A stretch of DNA of 64,000 nt from JAITMY01 sp031549685 (GCA_031549685.1 JAVBPG010000042.1:1-64000); one strand, 5' to 3'; shown: positions 8,043 through 16,576, counted from the first letter of the stretch. Notes: generated from the letters alone by a model not told the origin. Numbers and translations: made by a program.

Positions 8043-8465
8043 TTAAATCGCCGGATATTTTTCGAGCGTAAAGTTGAATTCTTTATCCAGCCGGTTGCGG
8101 AAAAAGTACAGCGCAATGTAGTACAAAGCCAGTATTCCTAAAGAAATCAGGCCTGCTGCACCCTCGGGCAACCCTGCCGAAAAAAGGATGAGGAGGCTTG
8201 CCACCAGCACCACCAGCGGGAGCACGTAGGCCAGCATTACGGCCCTGCGCCCGAGCGATTGATTCATGACCACATTGACCGGTTCGCCCACCTCAAACTG
8301 CTGTAGCCCGGGCATTACCTGTATCATCTTATCCTGCACATCGGCCATGGAGCAGGCGCCTTTGGCGTGGCACGTGCCGCAGGCCGATACGCTCTCAATG
8401 CGCACCAGCACGCCGTGCTCATCAATCTGCTCAACGACGCCGGGGTGTGAAATTTTGTTGGACAT
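8043..8465 (-). CDS. rseC: RseC/MucC-like SoxR-reducing system protein
   Basis: 140 residues from ATG 8465 (an upstream in-frame extension to 8495 looks spurious). The N-terminal cytoplasmic part carries the family's cysteine motif CGTCHAKGAC (C-x2-C-x5-C) and the segment VEQIDEHGVLVRIES. Two adjacent transmembrane helices follow (about 78-120), then a short tail. RseC-like proteins act with Rnf/Rsx complexes; in E. coli RseC helps keep SoxR reduced and modulates sigma-E. In Bacteroidota the gene is usually the first of the rnf operon, and here it directly precedes rnfB. Confidence 0.85.
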   Translation of the reverse strand: MSNKISHPGVVEQIDEHGVLVRIESVSACGTCHAKGACSMADVQDKMIQVMPGLQQFEVGEPVNVVMNQSLGRRAVMLAYVLPLVVLVASLLILFSAGLPEGAAGLISLGILALYYIALYFFRNRLDKEFNFTLEKYPAI

Positions 8466-8591
8466 ATTTAAATCAAAATGCGTAAATCCACGCAAAGGTA
8501 AGCATTAAAAACGCTTTGGCAAGTGGGTGCAATGTAAAGTTGTGGCTACTATGAGGCGTAAGCCGTTGCAAAGCGTTGCGGCTGCCTCTTG

Positions 8592-9424
8592 CTACAGCTT
8601 GCTTTTCATGGGGTACTTCAGATTCTCCCAGCTCTTGATGCGCGCGCGGATGCTGCCCACCTTAATGGGCGCTTCGACGTACACCGGCACCCGATTTTCG
8701 TCATCGGTTACCCAAAAAAACACCTGCTCCTTGCCGGTAAAAACGCTGCCCGCGATGAGGCTTCCCGAGAACTTCAGCGTCCTGAATTTGCCCACCCCCT
8801 TTACCTTTACCTCCTCGGCTCCGTACAGCTTGTAGTTGATGTTGTAAACTTTGTTGTCCATGGCCAGTTGCACAGTGTAGGTGTTGCCTACTTTCATTCT
8901 CGAAAAATCGCAGCAGCGGTAGTAGTAAAACAGCGATACCACATCGAAGGTGCAGGGCGTGAGGCGCAGCGTATCCAGCTCGGCCGGCTGCGGCTTATCC
9001 AGGCGCTGGGTGGAGGAGTAGAGCAGGGTATCCTTCCAGCTGTAGTGCCCGAAGCTGTTGCGGCGGTAGCCACCCTCATCGATGTTGCGCTGCATGTAAA
9101 ACGGCTGCAAGGTTTTTGCATCAATTTTGGTGGAGAAGTAGTCGCGCACGGTAAAAAAATTATCGAAGAAAGCCTGAGTTTTCCCGTTGACCTCAATGTG
9201 GTAAAACGGCTTTTTCTTTTCCTCCTTCAGCGAGGTCAGGAATTCCACCTCGCCTACGTTGATCCACACGCCCCACGTGTAGCTGATGGTGTAGGTAACC
9301 TTTTCGCCCGACCGGAAAACGGGCTCGCGCTTGCTCATGTCGAACAGCAGGCACTCGCCTTGGGCAAAGGTGCTGGTGGTGAGAATAAAAAGGGCGAAAC
9401 AAAAAAGCGCTTTACGGGCAGCAT
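8592..9424 (-). CDS. DUF3108 secreted protein with apparent frameshift in its signal peptide
   Basis: The mature part (QGECLLFDMSKREPVFRSGE onward, about 255 residues) reads continuously and matches DUF3108 periplasmic proteins, whose function is unknown. The reading frame has no good start. The only ATG with a Shine-Dalgarno (AGGAGGG at 9440-9434, ATG at 9424-9422) is one base out of frame. It would enter the correct frame if the T-run at 9406-9401 (minus strand) had seven T instead of six, giving MLPVKRFFCFALFILTTSTF, a proper signal peptide. The in-frame extension to 9650 is translated REP repeat and is not credible; a TTG at 9500 is also inside the repeat. This is either a real mutation, slippage-based phase variation or a sequencing error. 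Confidence 0.7.
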
Positions 9425-9476
9425 ATTTAGCTACCCTCCTAAAGGGGGCGCTAACGATGCTGCGCTTGCCCGCGGC

Positions 9477-9563
9477 ATCATTGCGAGCGAAGCGCGGCAA
9501 GCTTTTGCTTTGCGCCGTTGGCGCAACCGGAGAGATTGCTTCGTCGTTCCTCCTCGCAATGAC
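9477..9563. repeat. REP-like palindrome, CATTGCGAG...CTCGCAATGAC family
   Basis: Imperfect inverted repeat beginning CATTGCGAGCGAAGC and ending TCCTCGCAATGAC, with an inner TTTGCGCCGTTGGCGCAA loop. It sits directly upstream of the DUF3108 start region. Relatives occur at 24323-24537 and, more distantly, at 11881-11969, 13741-13761 and 48486-48506. Confidence 0.75.
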
Positions 9564-9683
9564 GCTACGAGGTAAGCATTGTACAAGTCCACAATTATTA
9601 TAGCCCGGCCGGTGGCGGGGTTGGGGGTAAAATAGGGAAGGGTTAAGCACTACTTCAATGTCAAAATTGTAAAACGATATTTT

Positions 9684-11786
9684 CTAACTTATTACGCTGT
9701 AATCTCTTGCGCTTTGCTTATTTTTGCTGAGCGTTTGCAGCAGCAGCGCATTCTTGCTGTCGCTCAGCAGCGGGTCGTCCTCCAGTATTTGTTCGGCCAC
9801 CTTGCGCGCGTACTCCAAAATTTTTCCGTCCTTCCCAAGGTTTGCAATGCGTAAGTCGAACGCCATGCCGCTTTGCATGGTGCCCTCCAGGTCGCCGGGC
9901 CCGCGCAGCTGGAGGTCGGCCTCGGCAATTTCAAAGCCGTCGTTGGTGCTGCACATCATGCTGAGGCGGTAGCGGCTGTCGCTGCTCAGCTTCACATCGC
10001 TCATCAGTATGCAAAACGATTGTTCGGCGCCGCGCCCCACGCGCCCGCGCAGCTGGTGCAGCTGGGCCAGGCCAAAGCGCTCGGCGCTTTCGATTACCAT
10101 TACGCTGGCGTTGGGCACGTTCACGCCCACCTCAATGACCGAGGTGGCCACCATAATGCTGGCCTCGCCGCGCACAAACTCCTGCATGGCCCTGTCCTTT
10201 TCATCGTTTTTGAGCTTGCCGTGCACCATGCACACCTTATAGTTAGGCGCGGGAAAGTTGTACGTAATCATTTCCCAGCCCTCCTCTAGGTTTTTGTAGT
10301 CCATCTTTTCGGACTCCTTAATGAGCGGGTAAACAACGTACACCTGCCGTCCGGCTTTTATTTGCTCGCGCAGAAAGTCGAATACCTGGCCGCGCTTGCT
10401 GTCGAAGTAGTGCACGGTTTTTATGGGCTTGCGCCCCGGCGGCAGCTCGTCGATTACCGACACGTCGAGGTCGCCGTAGAGCGTCATGGCCAGCGTGCGC
10501 GGAATGGGCGTGGCGGTCATCACCAGGATGTGCGGCGGGTGGTCGCTCTTTTCCCACATTTTGCCGCGCTGCGCCACGCCGAAGCGGTGCTGCTCGTCAA
10601 TGATCACCAATCCTAAGTTCTTGAACTGCACCGTGTCCTCAATGAGCGCATGCGTTCCGATGAGGATGTGAATTTCGCCGCTGAGCAGTTTCTCGAACAG
10701 CGCCGCGCGCTCCGATTTTTTGGTGGATCCGGTGAGCAGCGCCACGTTTACGGGAATGCCGTGCAGCATTTCGGTAATGCTTTTGAAGTGCTGTGTGGCC
10801 AGAATTTCGGTAGGCGCCATGATGCACGACTGAAACCCGTTGTCGGCGGCAATCAACGCGCACATGAGCGCCACCATGGTTTTGCCGCTGCCCACATCGC
10901 CCTGCAGCAGGCGGTTCATCTGTTTTCCCGAACCGGTGTCGGTGCGTATTTCCTTGATAACGCGCTTTTGGGCCTTGGTTAGCTCAAATGGTAAATTATT
11001 GTGGTAAAATGAGTTGAATAAATCGCCGACCTTCGAAAAGTGAAAGCCGTTGTTGGCCTTGCGGCGGGTGGAGCGCTGCCTGAGCAGGCTCAGCTCAACG
11101 TAAAACAGCTCCTCGAACTTGAGCCTGTCCTGCGCCTTCTTCAGCAGCTCGGGCGTTTGCGGAAAGTGAATGTTGAGCAGCGCATCCCTGAGCGGAATGA
11201 GCTTGCTCGCCGTGCGAATGTACTCGGGCAGCGTTTCCTCAACTTTGGGCAGGGCCATGCCCAGCAGCGCGCTTTGGTAGCGGTTGAAGGCGCGGGGCCC
11301 GAGGCCGTTGTCGCGCAGCCGCTCGGTGCTGCTGTACACCGCCTGAATGTTCGATGTGATTTTTCCCTCCTCCTTGAGCGAGCTCTCCACCTCGGGGTGA
11401 ACAATGTTGAATTTCCCGTTGAAGGCCGTGGGCTTACCGAAGATGGTGTAGGGCTCCTCCACGCGCAGATTTTTTTCCACGTACGAAATGCCCTTAAACC
11501 ACACCAGCTCTATGTATCCGGTGCCGTCGGTAAAGACGGCGGTAAGCCTTTTTTGCTTTGCCGATACCTCGCGGAAGCCCGTAATTTTTCCCTTGAGCTG
11601 AATGTAGGACAGCTCATCGCTGATTTCGGCAATGGTGTAAATCTTGGTTTTGTCGATGTAGCGAAACGGAAAGGTGCGCAAAAAATCGCCGAAGGTAGCT
11701 ATGTTGAGCTCCTTGAGCAGCAGCTCGGCGCGCTTAGGCCCAATGCCCGGCAGGAATTTTATTTCGGTGTCCAAAATATTTTGCAT
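9684..11786 (-). CDS. recG: ATP-dependent DNA helicase RecG
   Basis: 700 residues, the family's usual length. RecG drives regression of stalled replication forks and branch migration of Holliday junctions. In order: the N-terminal FLPGIGPKRAELL region and wedge/OB-fold domain (about 1-230), Walker A GDVGSGKTMVAL (about 293), the APTEILA motif, Walker B IIDEQHRFG (DEQH box), TATPIPRTLAMTLYGDLD, then the second helicase domain with ATSVIEVGVNVPNA and QLRGRVGRG, and a C-terminal TRG-like LQLRGPGDLEGTMQSG. Every expected motif is present. It is divergent from gldG. Confidence 0.96.
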   Translation of the reverse strand: MQNILDTEIKFLPGIGPKRAELLLKELNIATFGDFLRTFPFRYIDKTKIYTIAEISDELSYIQLKGKITGFREVSAKQKRLTAVFTDGTGYIELVWFKGISYVEKNLRVEEPYTIFGKPTAFNGKFNIVHPEVESSLKEEGKITSNIQAVYSSTERLRDNGLGPRAFNRYQSALLGMALPKVEETLPEYIRTASKLIPLRDALLNIHFPQTPELLKKAQDRLKFEELFYVELSLLRQRSTRRKANNGFHFSKVGDLFNSFYHNNLPFELTKAQKRVIKEIRTDTGSGKQMNRLLQGDVGSGKTMVALMCALIAADNGFQSCIMAPTEILATQHFKSITEMLHGIPVNVALLTGSTKKSERAALFEKLLSGEIHILIGTHALIEDTVQFKNLGLVIIDEQHRFGVAQRGKMWEKSDHPPHILVMTATPIPRTLAMTLYGDLDVSVIDELPPGRKPIKTVHYFDSKRGQVFDFLREQIKAGRQVYVVYPLIKESEKMDYKNLEEGWEMITYNFPAPNYKVCMVHGKLKNDEKDRAMQEFVRGEASIMVATSVIEVGVNVPNASVMVIESAERFGLAQLHQLRGRVGRGAEQSFCILMSDVKLSSDSRYRLSMMCSTNDGFEIAEADLQLRGPGDLEGTMQSGMAFDLRIANLGKDGKILEYARKVAEQILEDDPLLSDSKNALLLQTLSKNKQSARDYSVIS

Positions 11787-11822
11787 AGCAGGACAAAGTT
11801 ACTCAAAAGCTTGAAAATTTCG

Positions 11823-11830
11823 TATCTTTG
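11823..11830 (+). promoter_or_regulatory. -7 box TATCTTTG upstream of gldG
   Basis: TATCTTTG matches TAnnTTTG and lies 196 bp ahead of the preferred gldG start, with a REP-like hairpin between them. If used, the hairpin would be in the leader RNA. Confidence 0.45.
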
Positions 11831-11880
11831 TTAGCTCTGTAAAAAAAATACTCTAAAAGAATTGCGCTTTGTCATAGAGC

Positions 11881-11969
11881 GTCACTCTGAGCGAAGCGAA
11901 GAATCTCAGGCTGAAATACTTTAGCCCAAATGCGCGCGTTTGAGACTCTTCGCTTCGCTCAGAATGACA
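11881..11969. repeat. REP-like palindrome (GAGCGAAGCGAAGAATCTCA family)
   Basis: Arms CTCTGAGCGAAGCGAAGA and TCTTCGCTTCGCTCAGA flank a ~40-nt loop, ending in the family's AATGACAGG. It lies between recG and gldG in the divergent intergenic region. Confidence 0.8.
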
Positions 11970-12018
11970 GGAGGTTACATGCGTGATTTCATTGCAAAAT
12001 TATAGAGTGAAAGGCCTA

Positions 12019-13701
12019 ATGAAACCCAAGCAAAAAGACATCCTGTCCTTCATGGCCATCATCGCGGTGGTGGTGCTGGTTTGCCTGTTGGCCGGTGCGC
12101 TCGGCCTGCGCCTCGACCTCACGGCCGACAAGCGCTACACGCTGTCGGAGCCTACGCGGAAAATGCTGCGCGATCAGCGTGAGCCGCTGTACATCAAGGT
12201 CTATTTGGATGGCGAAATGCCGGTGGGCATGCGCCCCCTGCAGCGCGCCGTGCGCGATATGCTGGAGGACATGAAGTCGTACGCCGGAGGCGATTTGCTG
12301 GTGGAGTACATCAACCCTTCTGCTGAAAGTAAAAAAAATAGGGAGGCTCTATACCGCGACCTTATGCAGAAGGGCTTGCAGCCGTTTACCGTGCAGGAAA
12401 AAAATGCCGAGGGAGGCGTTACGCAGATGGACTTGTTTCCGGGCGCCGTGGTGGCGCTGGGGGGCAGGCTGCAGGCGGTAAATTTTTTGCAAAGCAACCG
12501 GCAAGTTTCTACTGAGGAGAACGTTAACAACGCCATACAAAACCTGGAGTACGCTTTTATCAGCGCCGTTGAAGCCTTGGCGCGCAGGGAGCAAAAGCAC
12601 ATTGCGTTTATCGATGGGCACGGGGAGCTGAGCGCGGCGCAGGTAGGCGATATTGCGCGCGAGCTTTCGCCTTACTACCGGGTAAGCCGCGTAACGCCGG
12701 GCGGCGATGTGGCCTCGCTCAACGGCTGCGACCTGGCGATAGTGGCCAAGCCCACCAAGCCCTGGAGTGAAGCCGATAAGTTGGTGCTCGACCAGCTGGT
12801 CATGCGCGGCGGAAAGGTGGCCTGGTTTGTTGACCCCGTACACGTGCATGAGGATAGCCTGGCCAACGGCCACATGACCTTTGGCCTAGCCGACGACCTC
12901 AACCTGAACGATATGTTTTTTTGCTACGGGGCGCGCGTAAACGCCGATGTGGTGCAGGATTTGCAGTGCGCCATGATTCCGGTAAACGTATCTCCGGCCG
13001 GCATGCCCGCTAAGTTTGCGCCGCTGCCGTGGACGTACTATCCGCTGCTTTCCGCCTCGTCCGGTAACCCTATTTCGCGCAACCTGAATGTGGTGAAAAC
13101 CGAGTTTCCGGGCACCATCGATACCCTGGCGGTGCCGGGCGTTGCCAAGGAAATTCTGCTGGCCACCTCGCAGCACTCGCTGGTAAAGGGAGCGCCGTTC
13201 TACGTGGGCCTGGAGCAGGTAACGGACGATATTGACCCGAGGCTGTACAACAAAAAGTCGTTGCCCGTGGCGGTGCTTTTGCAGGGAGAGTTTGCCTCTA
13301 TTTTCCGGCACCGCGTGCTGAGCCCGTACAACAACGGACGCCCCTTTGATTTCATGCCCCAAAGTAAGTTTACCTCGCAGGTGGTGGTGGCCGACGGCGA
13401 TGTGATTCGCAACGATGTAATGGCCAACGGGACGATTTTGCCCCTGGGCTACGACCGCTACACCAAGCAAATTTTGTACGGCAACAAGGATTTTGTGAAG
13501 AATGTGGTCAACTTTTTGTGCGACGATAGCGGCCTTATGTCCTTGCGTGGCAAGGTGGTAACCCTGCGCCTGCTTGACCGGGTGCGGGTGGTGCGCGAGC
13601 GCAACCTGTGGATTGCGCTAAACACCGTAGCGCCCATTGTGGTGCTGGCCGCCGGAGGGCTGCTGTTTGTATATTGGAGAAAAAGGAAGTACGCAAGGTA
13701 G
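12019..13701 (+). CDS. gldG: GldG-family ABC-transporter-associated membrane protein
   Basis: About 560 residues from the ATG at 12019 (a GTG at 11983 would add 12 residues derived from repeat sequence). An N-terminal transmembrane helix (about 10-30) is followed by the GldG signature RLDLTADKRYTLSEPTRKML. A large extracytoplasmic domain then contains VYLDGEMPVGMRPLQ and a FIDGHGEL segment, and a C-terminal helix (about 531-553) ends with basic WRKRKYAR. In gliding Flavobacteriia GldA, GldF and GldG form an ABC transporter; relatives in non-gliding bacteria are common and of unknown substrate. gldF normally sits directly upstream, but here upstream is recG on the other strand, so the gene is an orphan. 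Confidence 0.88.
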   Translation: MKPKQKDILSFMAIIAVVVLVCLLAGALGLRLDLTADKRYTLSEPTRKMLRDQREPLYIKVYLDGEMPVGMRPLQRAVRDMLEDMKSYAGGDLLVEYINPSAESKKNREALYRDLMQKGLQPFTVQEKNAEGGVTQMDLFPGAVVALGGRLQAVNFLQSNRQVSTEENVNNAIQNLEYAFISAVEALARREQKHIAFIDGHGELSAAQVGDIARELSPYYRVSRVTPGGDVASLNGCDLAIVAKPTKPWSEADKLVLDQLVMRGGKVAWFVDPVHVHEDSLANGHMTFGLADDLNLNDMFFCYGARVNADVVQDLQCAMIPVNVSPAGMPAKFAPLPWTYYPLLSASSGNPISRNLNVVKTEFPGTIDTLAVPGVAKEILLATSQHSLVKGAPFYVGLEQVTDDIDPRLYNKKSLPVAVLLQGEFASIFRHRVLSPYNNGRPFDFMPQSKFTSQVVVADGDVIRNDVMANGTILPLGYDRYTKQILYGNKDFVKNVVNFLCDDSGLMSLRGKVVTLRLLDRVRVVRERNLWIALNTVAPIVVLAAGGLLFVYWRKRKYAR

Positions 13702-13740
13702 CTGAGCCTCACTAGGCTTTGAGACCCTGTTCGGGGTGTC

Positions 13741-13761
13741 ATTGCGGGTTTGACCCGCAAT
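13741..13761. repeat. Short REP hairpin (ATTGCGGGT...ACCCGCAAT)
   Basis: Perfect 9-bp arms with a 3-nt loop, the core of a family also seen at 24425-24445 and 48486-48506. It lies between gldG and queE and could act as a transcript end, though no T-run follows. Confidence 0.7.
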
Positions 13762-13824
13762 CTCCTGATGTGTGTGCGCTTCAAGGACTTTCTTATCTTA
13801 TGGTTTTGTGTGAATATTGAATTG

Positions 13825-14451
13825 ATGACAGAACAAGAGCTTTTGACAGAAGGAAAAATGCTGCCCCTGGTGGAGGACTTCTACACCATACAGGGCGAGG
13901 GGTTTCATACGGGCAAGCCCGCGTACTTCATTCGCCTTGGCGGCTGCGATGTGGGTTGCCGCTGGTGCGACGCCAAGCAAACGTGGAATGCGAAGGTTTT
14001 TCCGCCCGTTTTGACCGATGAAATTGTGAAGCGGGCGCTTTCGTACCCCGCGCAGGCGGTGGTGGTAACCGGCGGCGAGCCGCTGAACTACAACCTTGAA
14101 TATCTTTGCAATACCTTGAAAGATAGCGGGGTGCAAACTTTTTTGGAAACCTCGGGCTCGCAGCCTTTGTCGGGCTTGTGGGATTGGATTTGCCTTTCGC
14201 CGAAGCAAAAGCAAGCGCCGCTGCCCGAAATTTTTACCAAGGCCAGCGAGCTGAAGGTCATTGTGGAGGAGGAAAAGGATTTGCGCTGGGCCGAGGAGTG
14301 CGCCGCCAAGGTTTCGAGCGCGTGCCTGCTGTTTTTGCAGCCGGAGTGGAGTAGGCATAAGGCGATTATGCCCACCATAGTGGAGTACGCCAAGCAGCAC
14401 CCGCGCTGGAATATTTCCATTCAGGCGCACAAGTTTATGGAGGTGCCGTAA
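13825..14451 (+). CDS. queE: 7-carboxy-7-deazaguanine synthase
   Basis: 208 residues. QueE is a radical SAM enzyme that contracts 6-carboxytetrahydropterin to 7-carboxy-7-deazaguanine on the way to queuosine in tRNA. Visible: FYTIQGEGFHTGKPAYFIRL, the radical SAM cluster motif CDVGCRWC (C-x3-C-x2-C), VVVTGGEPL (SAM-binding GGEP) and FLETSG. The ATG at 13825 is chosen because the sequence upstream in frame (to 13750) is REP repeat. The next gene starts 13 bp after the stop, so queE probably leads an operon with a glycosyltransferase and the protein at 15586. No other queuosine genes are in the window. Confidence 0.93.
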   Translation: MTEQELLTEGKMLPLVEDFYTIQGEGFHTGKPAYFIRLGGCDVGCRWCDAKQTWNAKVFPPVLTDEIVKRALSYPAQAVVVTGGEPLNYNLEYLCNTLKDSGVQTFLETSGSQPLSGLWDWICLSPKQKQAPLPEIFTKASELKVIVEEEKDLRWAEECAAKVSSACLLFLQPEWSRHKAIMPTIVEYAKQHPRWNISIQAHKFMEVP

Positions 14452-14464
14452 ATAAAAGTTGACC

Positions 14465-15583
14465 ATGAGAATAGCTATTTTATCTCCATTCTATCCATAT
14501 AGAGGTGGCATTGCCGAATTCAGCAATATGCTGTACGGCGCCCTGCGCGAGCAGGGGCATGAGGTGCAGGCGGTAACGTTTACGCGCATGTACCCTGATT
14601 TTTTATTCCCCGGAAAAACCCAATACGTGGAGGGGGTTTCGGGCTTCGAGCAGCTGAAGGCGGAAAGAATTCTGGATAGCATAAATCCGTTTTCCTATGT
14701 TAAAACTGCCCGACAAATTAGGAAGTTTAAGCCGGATGTGGTAATAGTTTCCTACTGGATGACGTTTTTTATTCCCGCCTACTCAGCTGTGCTGTTTTTA
14801 CTTGGGCGCAAAGCTAAAACCATTACGCTTTTTCATAATGTAATCTCGCACGAACCTCGCAAGCTCGATAGGTTTTTGACAAAATTCTTTATAAAAAGAG
14901 CCTCCGCATCGCTTGTTTTAAGTAATGCCGTGAAGTCGGATTTGCTTACGTTGAACCCTGCTGCTAAATATTTGTACTCTCCGCATCCGCTTTACAACCA
15001 TTTTGGTAGCGCTATGGAGAGGCTACAGGCGCAGTACCGCCTGGGCTTAAATCCGAACAAAAAAACGCTGCTTTTTTTTGGCCTGATACGCGACTACAAA
15101 GGCCTGGATTTACTCATTGAGGCGTTTGGCAAGCTGCCGTCGGACTACCAGCTGCTGATAGCCGGCGAGCCGTACGGCGATTTTGAAAAATACGCCAAGC
15201 AAATTGCCGCCCTGCCCAACGCGCAGGATGTACACTACGAGGCGCGCTACATTAAGGACGATGAGGTGCCGCTGTTTTTCTCTGCCGCTGATGTGTGCAT
15301 TTTGCCGTACCGCTCGGCCACGCAGAGCGGTATTACCTCCATAGCGTACCACTTCAACCTGCCCATGATTGCTACCAACGTAGGCGGGCTGCAGGAGAGC
15401 GTCCGCGATGGCGAAAACGGCGTGGTGGTTGCTCCCCGCGTTGATGATATTGTGGGCGGCGTTAACCGCTTTTTTGCCGGGGACAACCGGGAAAAGTTTG
15501 CGGGCGCCATTGCGCAGCTGAAAAAAGAACTCTCGTGGGAGGCGCTGGCCAAAGCCATAACCGATTTTAGCCAAACGCTGTAG
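14465..15583 (+). CDS. GT4-family glycosyltransferase
   Basis: 372 residues. GT-B fold retaining glycosyltransferase: N-terminal Rossmann-like domain opening RIAILSPFYPYRGGIAEFSN with the glycine-rich acceptor-side loop. The C-terminal donor-binding domain (about 190 onward) has LLFFGLIRDYKGLDLLIEAF, LLIAGEPYGD and the GT4 pattern ILPYRSATQSGITSIAYHF...TNVGGLQE. The sugar and acceptor cannot be read from sequence; a cell-surface glycan role is the usual guess for the family. The protein is soluble, without transmembrane helices. It lies between queE (13 bp) and a small conserved gene (2 bp), so the three genes look cotranscribed. Confidence 0.9.
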   Translation: MRIAILSPFYPYRGGIAEFSNMLYGALREQGHEVQAVTFTRMYPDFLFPGKTQYVEGVSGFEQLKAERILDSINPFSYVKTARQIRKFKPDVVIVSYWMTFFIPAYSAVLFLLGRKAKTITLFHNVISHEPRKLDRFLTKFFIKRASASLVLSNAVKSDLLTLNPAAKYLYSPHPLYNHFGSAMERLQAQYRLGLNPNKKTLLFFGLIRDYKGLDLLIEAFGKLPSDYQLLIAGEPYGDFEKYAKQIAALPNAQDVHYEARYIKDDEVPLFFSAADVCILPYRSATQSGITSIAYHFNLPMIATNVGGLQESVRDGENGVVVAPRVDDIVGGVNRFFAGDNREKFAGAIAQLKKELSWEALAKAITDFSQTL

Positions 15584-15585
15584 CC

Positions 15586-16410
15586 ATGGTTGATTTTGCC
15601 GCCTCCCTATCGGTTCGGATAGCCCGCATTGCGGCGGCCTGCGAGCTGCAGGATATGGGCACGCCTTTTGCCTTGCTACACGTTCCCGAAAAAAACATAG
15701 CCTTTCATTTGGTGGACCTGGACACCTATAAGCTGCTCGCTGCCCACCGCAGCTGCGAGCTTTTCTTTAGGGATTTGTCAAAGCGATACGAGCGGCAGGG
15801 CGTTCAGCTCATTCACGTCTGGGAGGATGTTTGGCGTCGACAAACCGCTCAGGTAGAGGCGCGCATTGAGGCCTTGATGGGCCGGTTTACGCGCTACCAC
15901 GCACGGCTTACCACGGTAAAAAAAATTACCAACCCGGTGCTGGTGGGTTTTTTGGCTCAGCACCACCTGCAGGTTCCCCTTGGCGGGCGGTACAAGTACG
16001 GGCTTTTTTACAAGGACGAGCTGCTGGCGGTGGCATCGTTCAGCGCTGTGCGCCCCATGGTGCGGAGCGGGGTGGAGTACCGCTCGCACGAGCTGCTTCG
16101 CTTTGCCAATAAAACGGGCTGTGTGGTGGCGGGCGGCCTGGGCAAGTTGCTTTCGCACTTTATCAAAGAGCAGCACCCCGATGATATTATGACCTACGTG
16201 GATTGCGATTGGGGCAACGGAAAAGGCTACAAAATGCTGGGGTTTGAAGAGGTGGGAGCGCTGCCTCCGCAGAAATTTTTGTTAGATGAAAAGAGTAATG
16301 CTCGCTACTATGAGCGCCTGCTGCCGGATAATGAAAAGGAAGAGTTTTTTGTAAATATTTTTAATTCAGGAAGTTATAAATGTGTAAGAGATGTAAAAAG
16401 CAAGGGGTAG
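15586..16410 (+). CDS. Two-domain protein: degenerate Vsr/PD-(D/E)XK-like N half, Mom/GNAT-like C half
   Basis: 274 residues. I do not know a named family with certainty. Residues 70-94 (GVQLIHVWEDVWRRQ... VEARI) resemble the end of the Vsr-type nuclease fold in phage and bacterial hypothetical proteins. The expected catalytic stretch about 30 residues earlier reads LHVPEKNIAFHLVDLD, where nuclease members carry Asp and Glu-x-Asn/Asp, so this half is probably inactive. Residues about 130-235 (YKYGLFYKDELLAVASF, ELLRFANKTGCVVAGGLGKL, YVDCDWGNGKGYKMLGFEEV) resemble Mom-like GNAT domains. Possible roles include nucleic acid or small-molecule modification. It starts 2 bp after the glycosyltransferase stop. 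Confidence 0.6.
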   Translation: MVDFAASLSVRIARIAAACELQDMGTPFALLHVPEKNIAFHLVDLDTYKLLAAHRSCELFFRDLSKRYERQGVQLIHVWEDVWRRQTAQVEARIEALMGRFTRYHARLTTVKKITNPVLVGFLAQHHLQVPLGGRYKYGLFYKDELLAVASFSAVRPMVRSGVEYRSHELLRFANKTGCVVAGGLGKLLSHFIKEQHPDDIMTYVDCDWGNGKGYKMLGFEEVGALPPQKFLLDEKSNARYYERLLPDNEKEEFFVNIFNSGSYKCVRDVKSKG

Positions 16411-16441
16411 GGCAGGAGTTTTATACTTACTGCAATTTTTC

Positions 16442-16449
16442 TATCTTTG
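16442..16449 (+). promoter_or_regulatory. -7 box TATCTTTG of tRNA-Arg
   Basis: Exact TAnnTTTG match ending 10 bp before the mature tRNA 5' end, the spacing expected for transcription starting just ahead of the tRNA. Confidence 0.75.
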
Positions 16450-16459
16450 CAATCCTTTT

Positions 16460-16533
16460 GGTCCCATAGCTCAGCTGGATAGAGCAACAGATTTCTAATC
16501 TGTCGGCCGCAGGTTCGAATCCTGCTGGGATCA
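16460..16533 (+). tRNA. tRNA-Arg (anticodon TCT)
   Basis: 74 nt. The acceptor stem GGTCCCA pairs with TGGGATC (one G-U), with discriminator A. The anticodon stem is ACAGA/TCTGT around loop TTTCTAA (16492-16498), anticodon TCT at 16494-16496, and the T-loop GGTTCGAATCC is canonical. CCA is not encoded. It has its own -7 box and a terminator directly after it. Confidence 0.97.
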
Positions 16534-16540
16534 CGCAAAA

Positions 16541-16576
16541 AGGGCTGCCATCGCAATAAGATGGCAGCCCTTTTTT
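16541..16576. terminator. Bidirectional intrinsic terminator (tRNA-Arg / rhaM)
   Basis: Stem AGGGCTGCCAT (16541-16551) with ATGGCAGCCCT (16561-16571), flanked by T6 on the plus side and A5 (T5 on the minus strand) on the other. It serves tRNA-Arg on the plus strand and rhaM on the minus strand. Confidence 0.9.
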
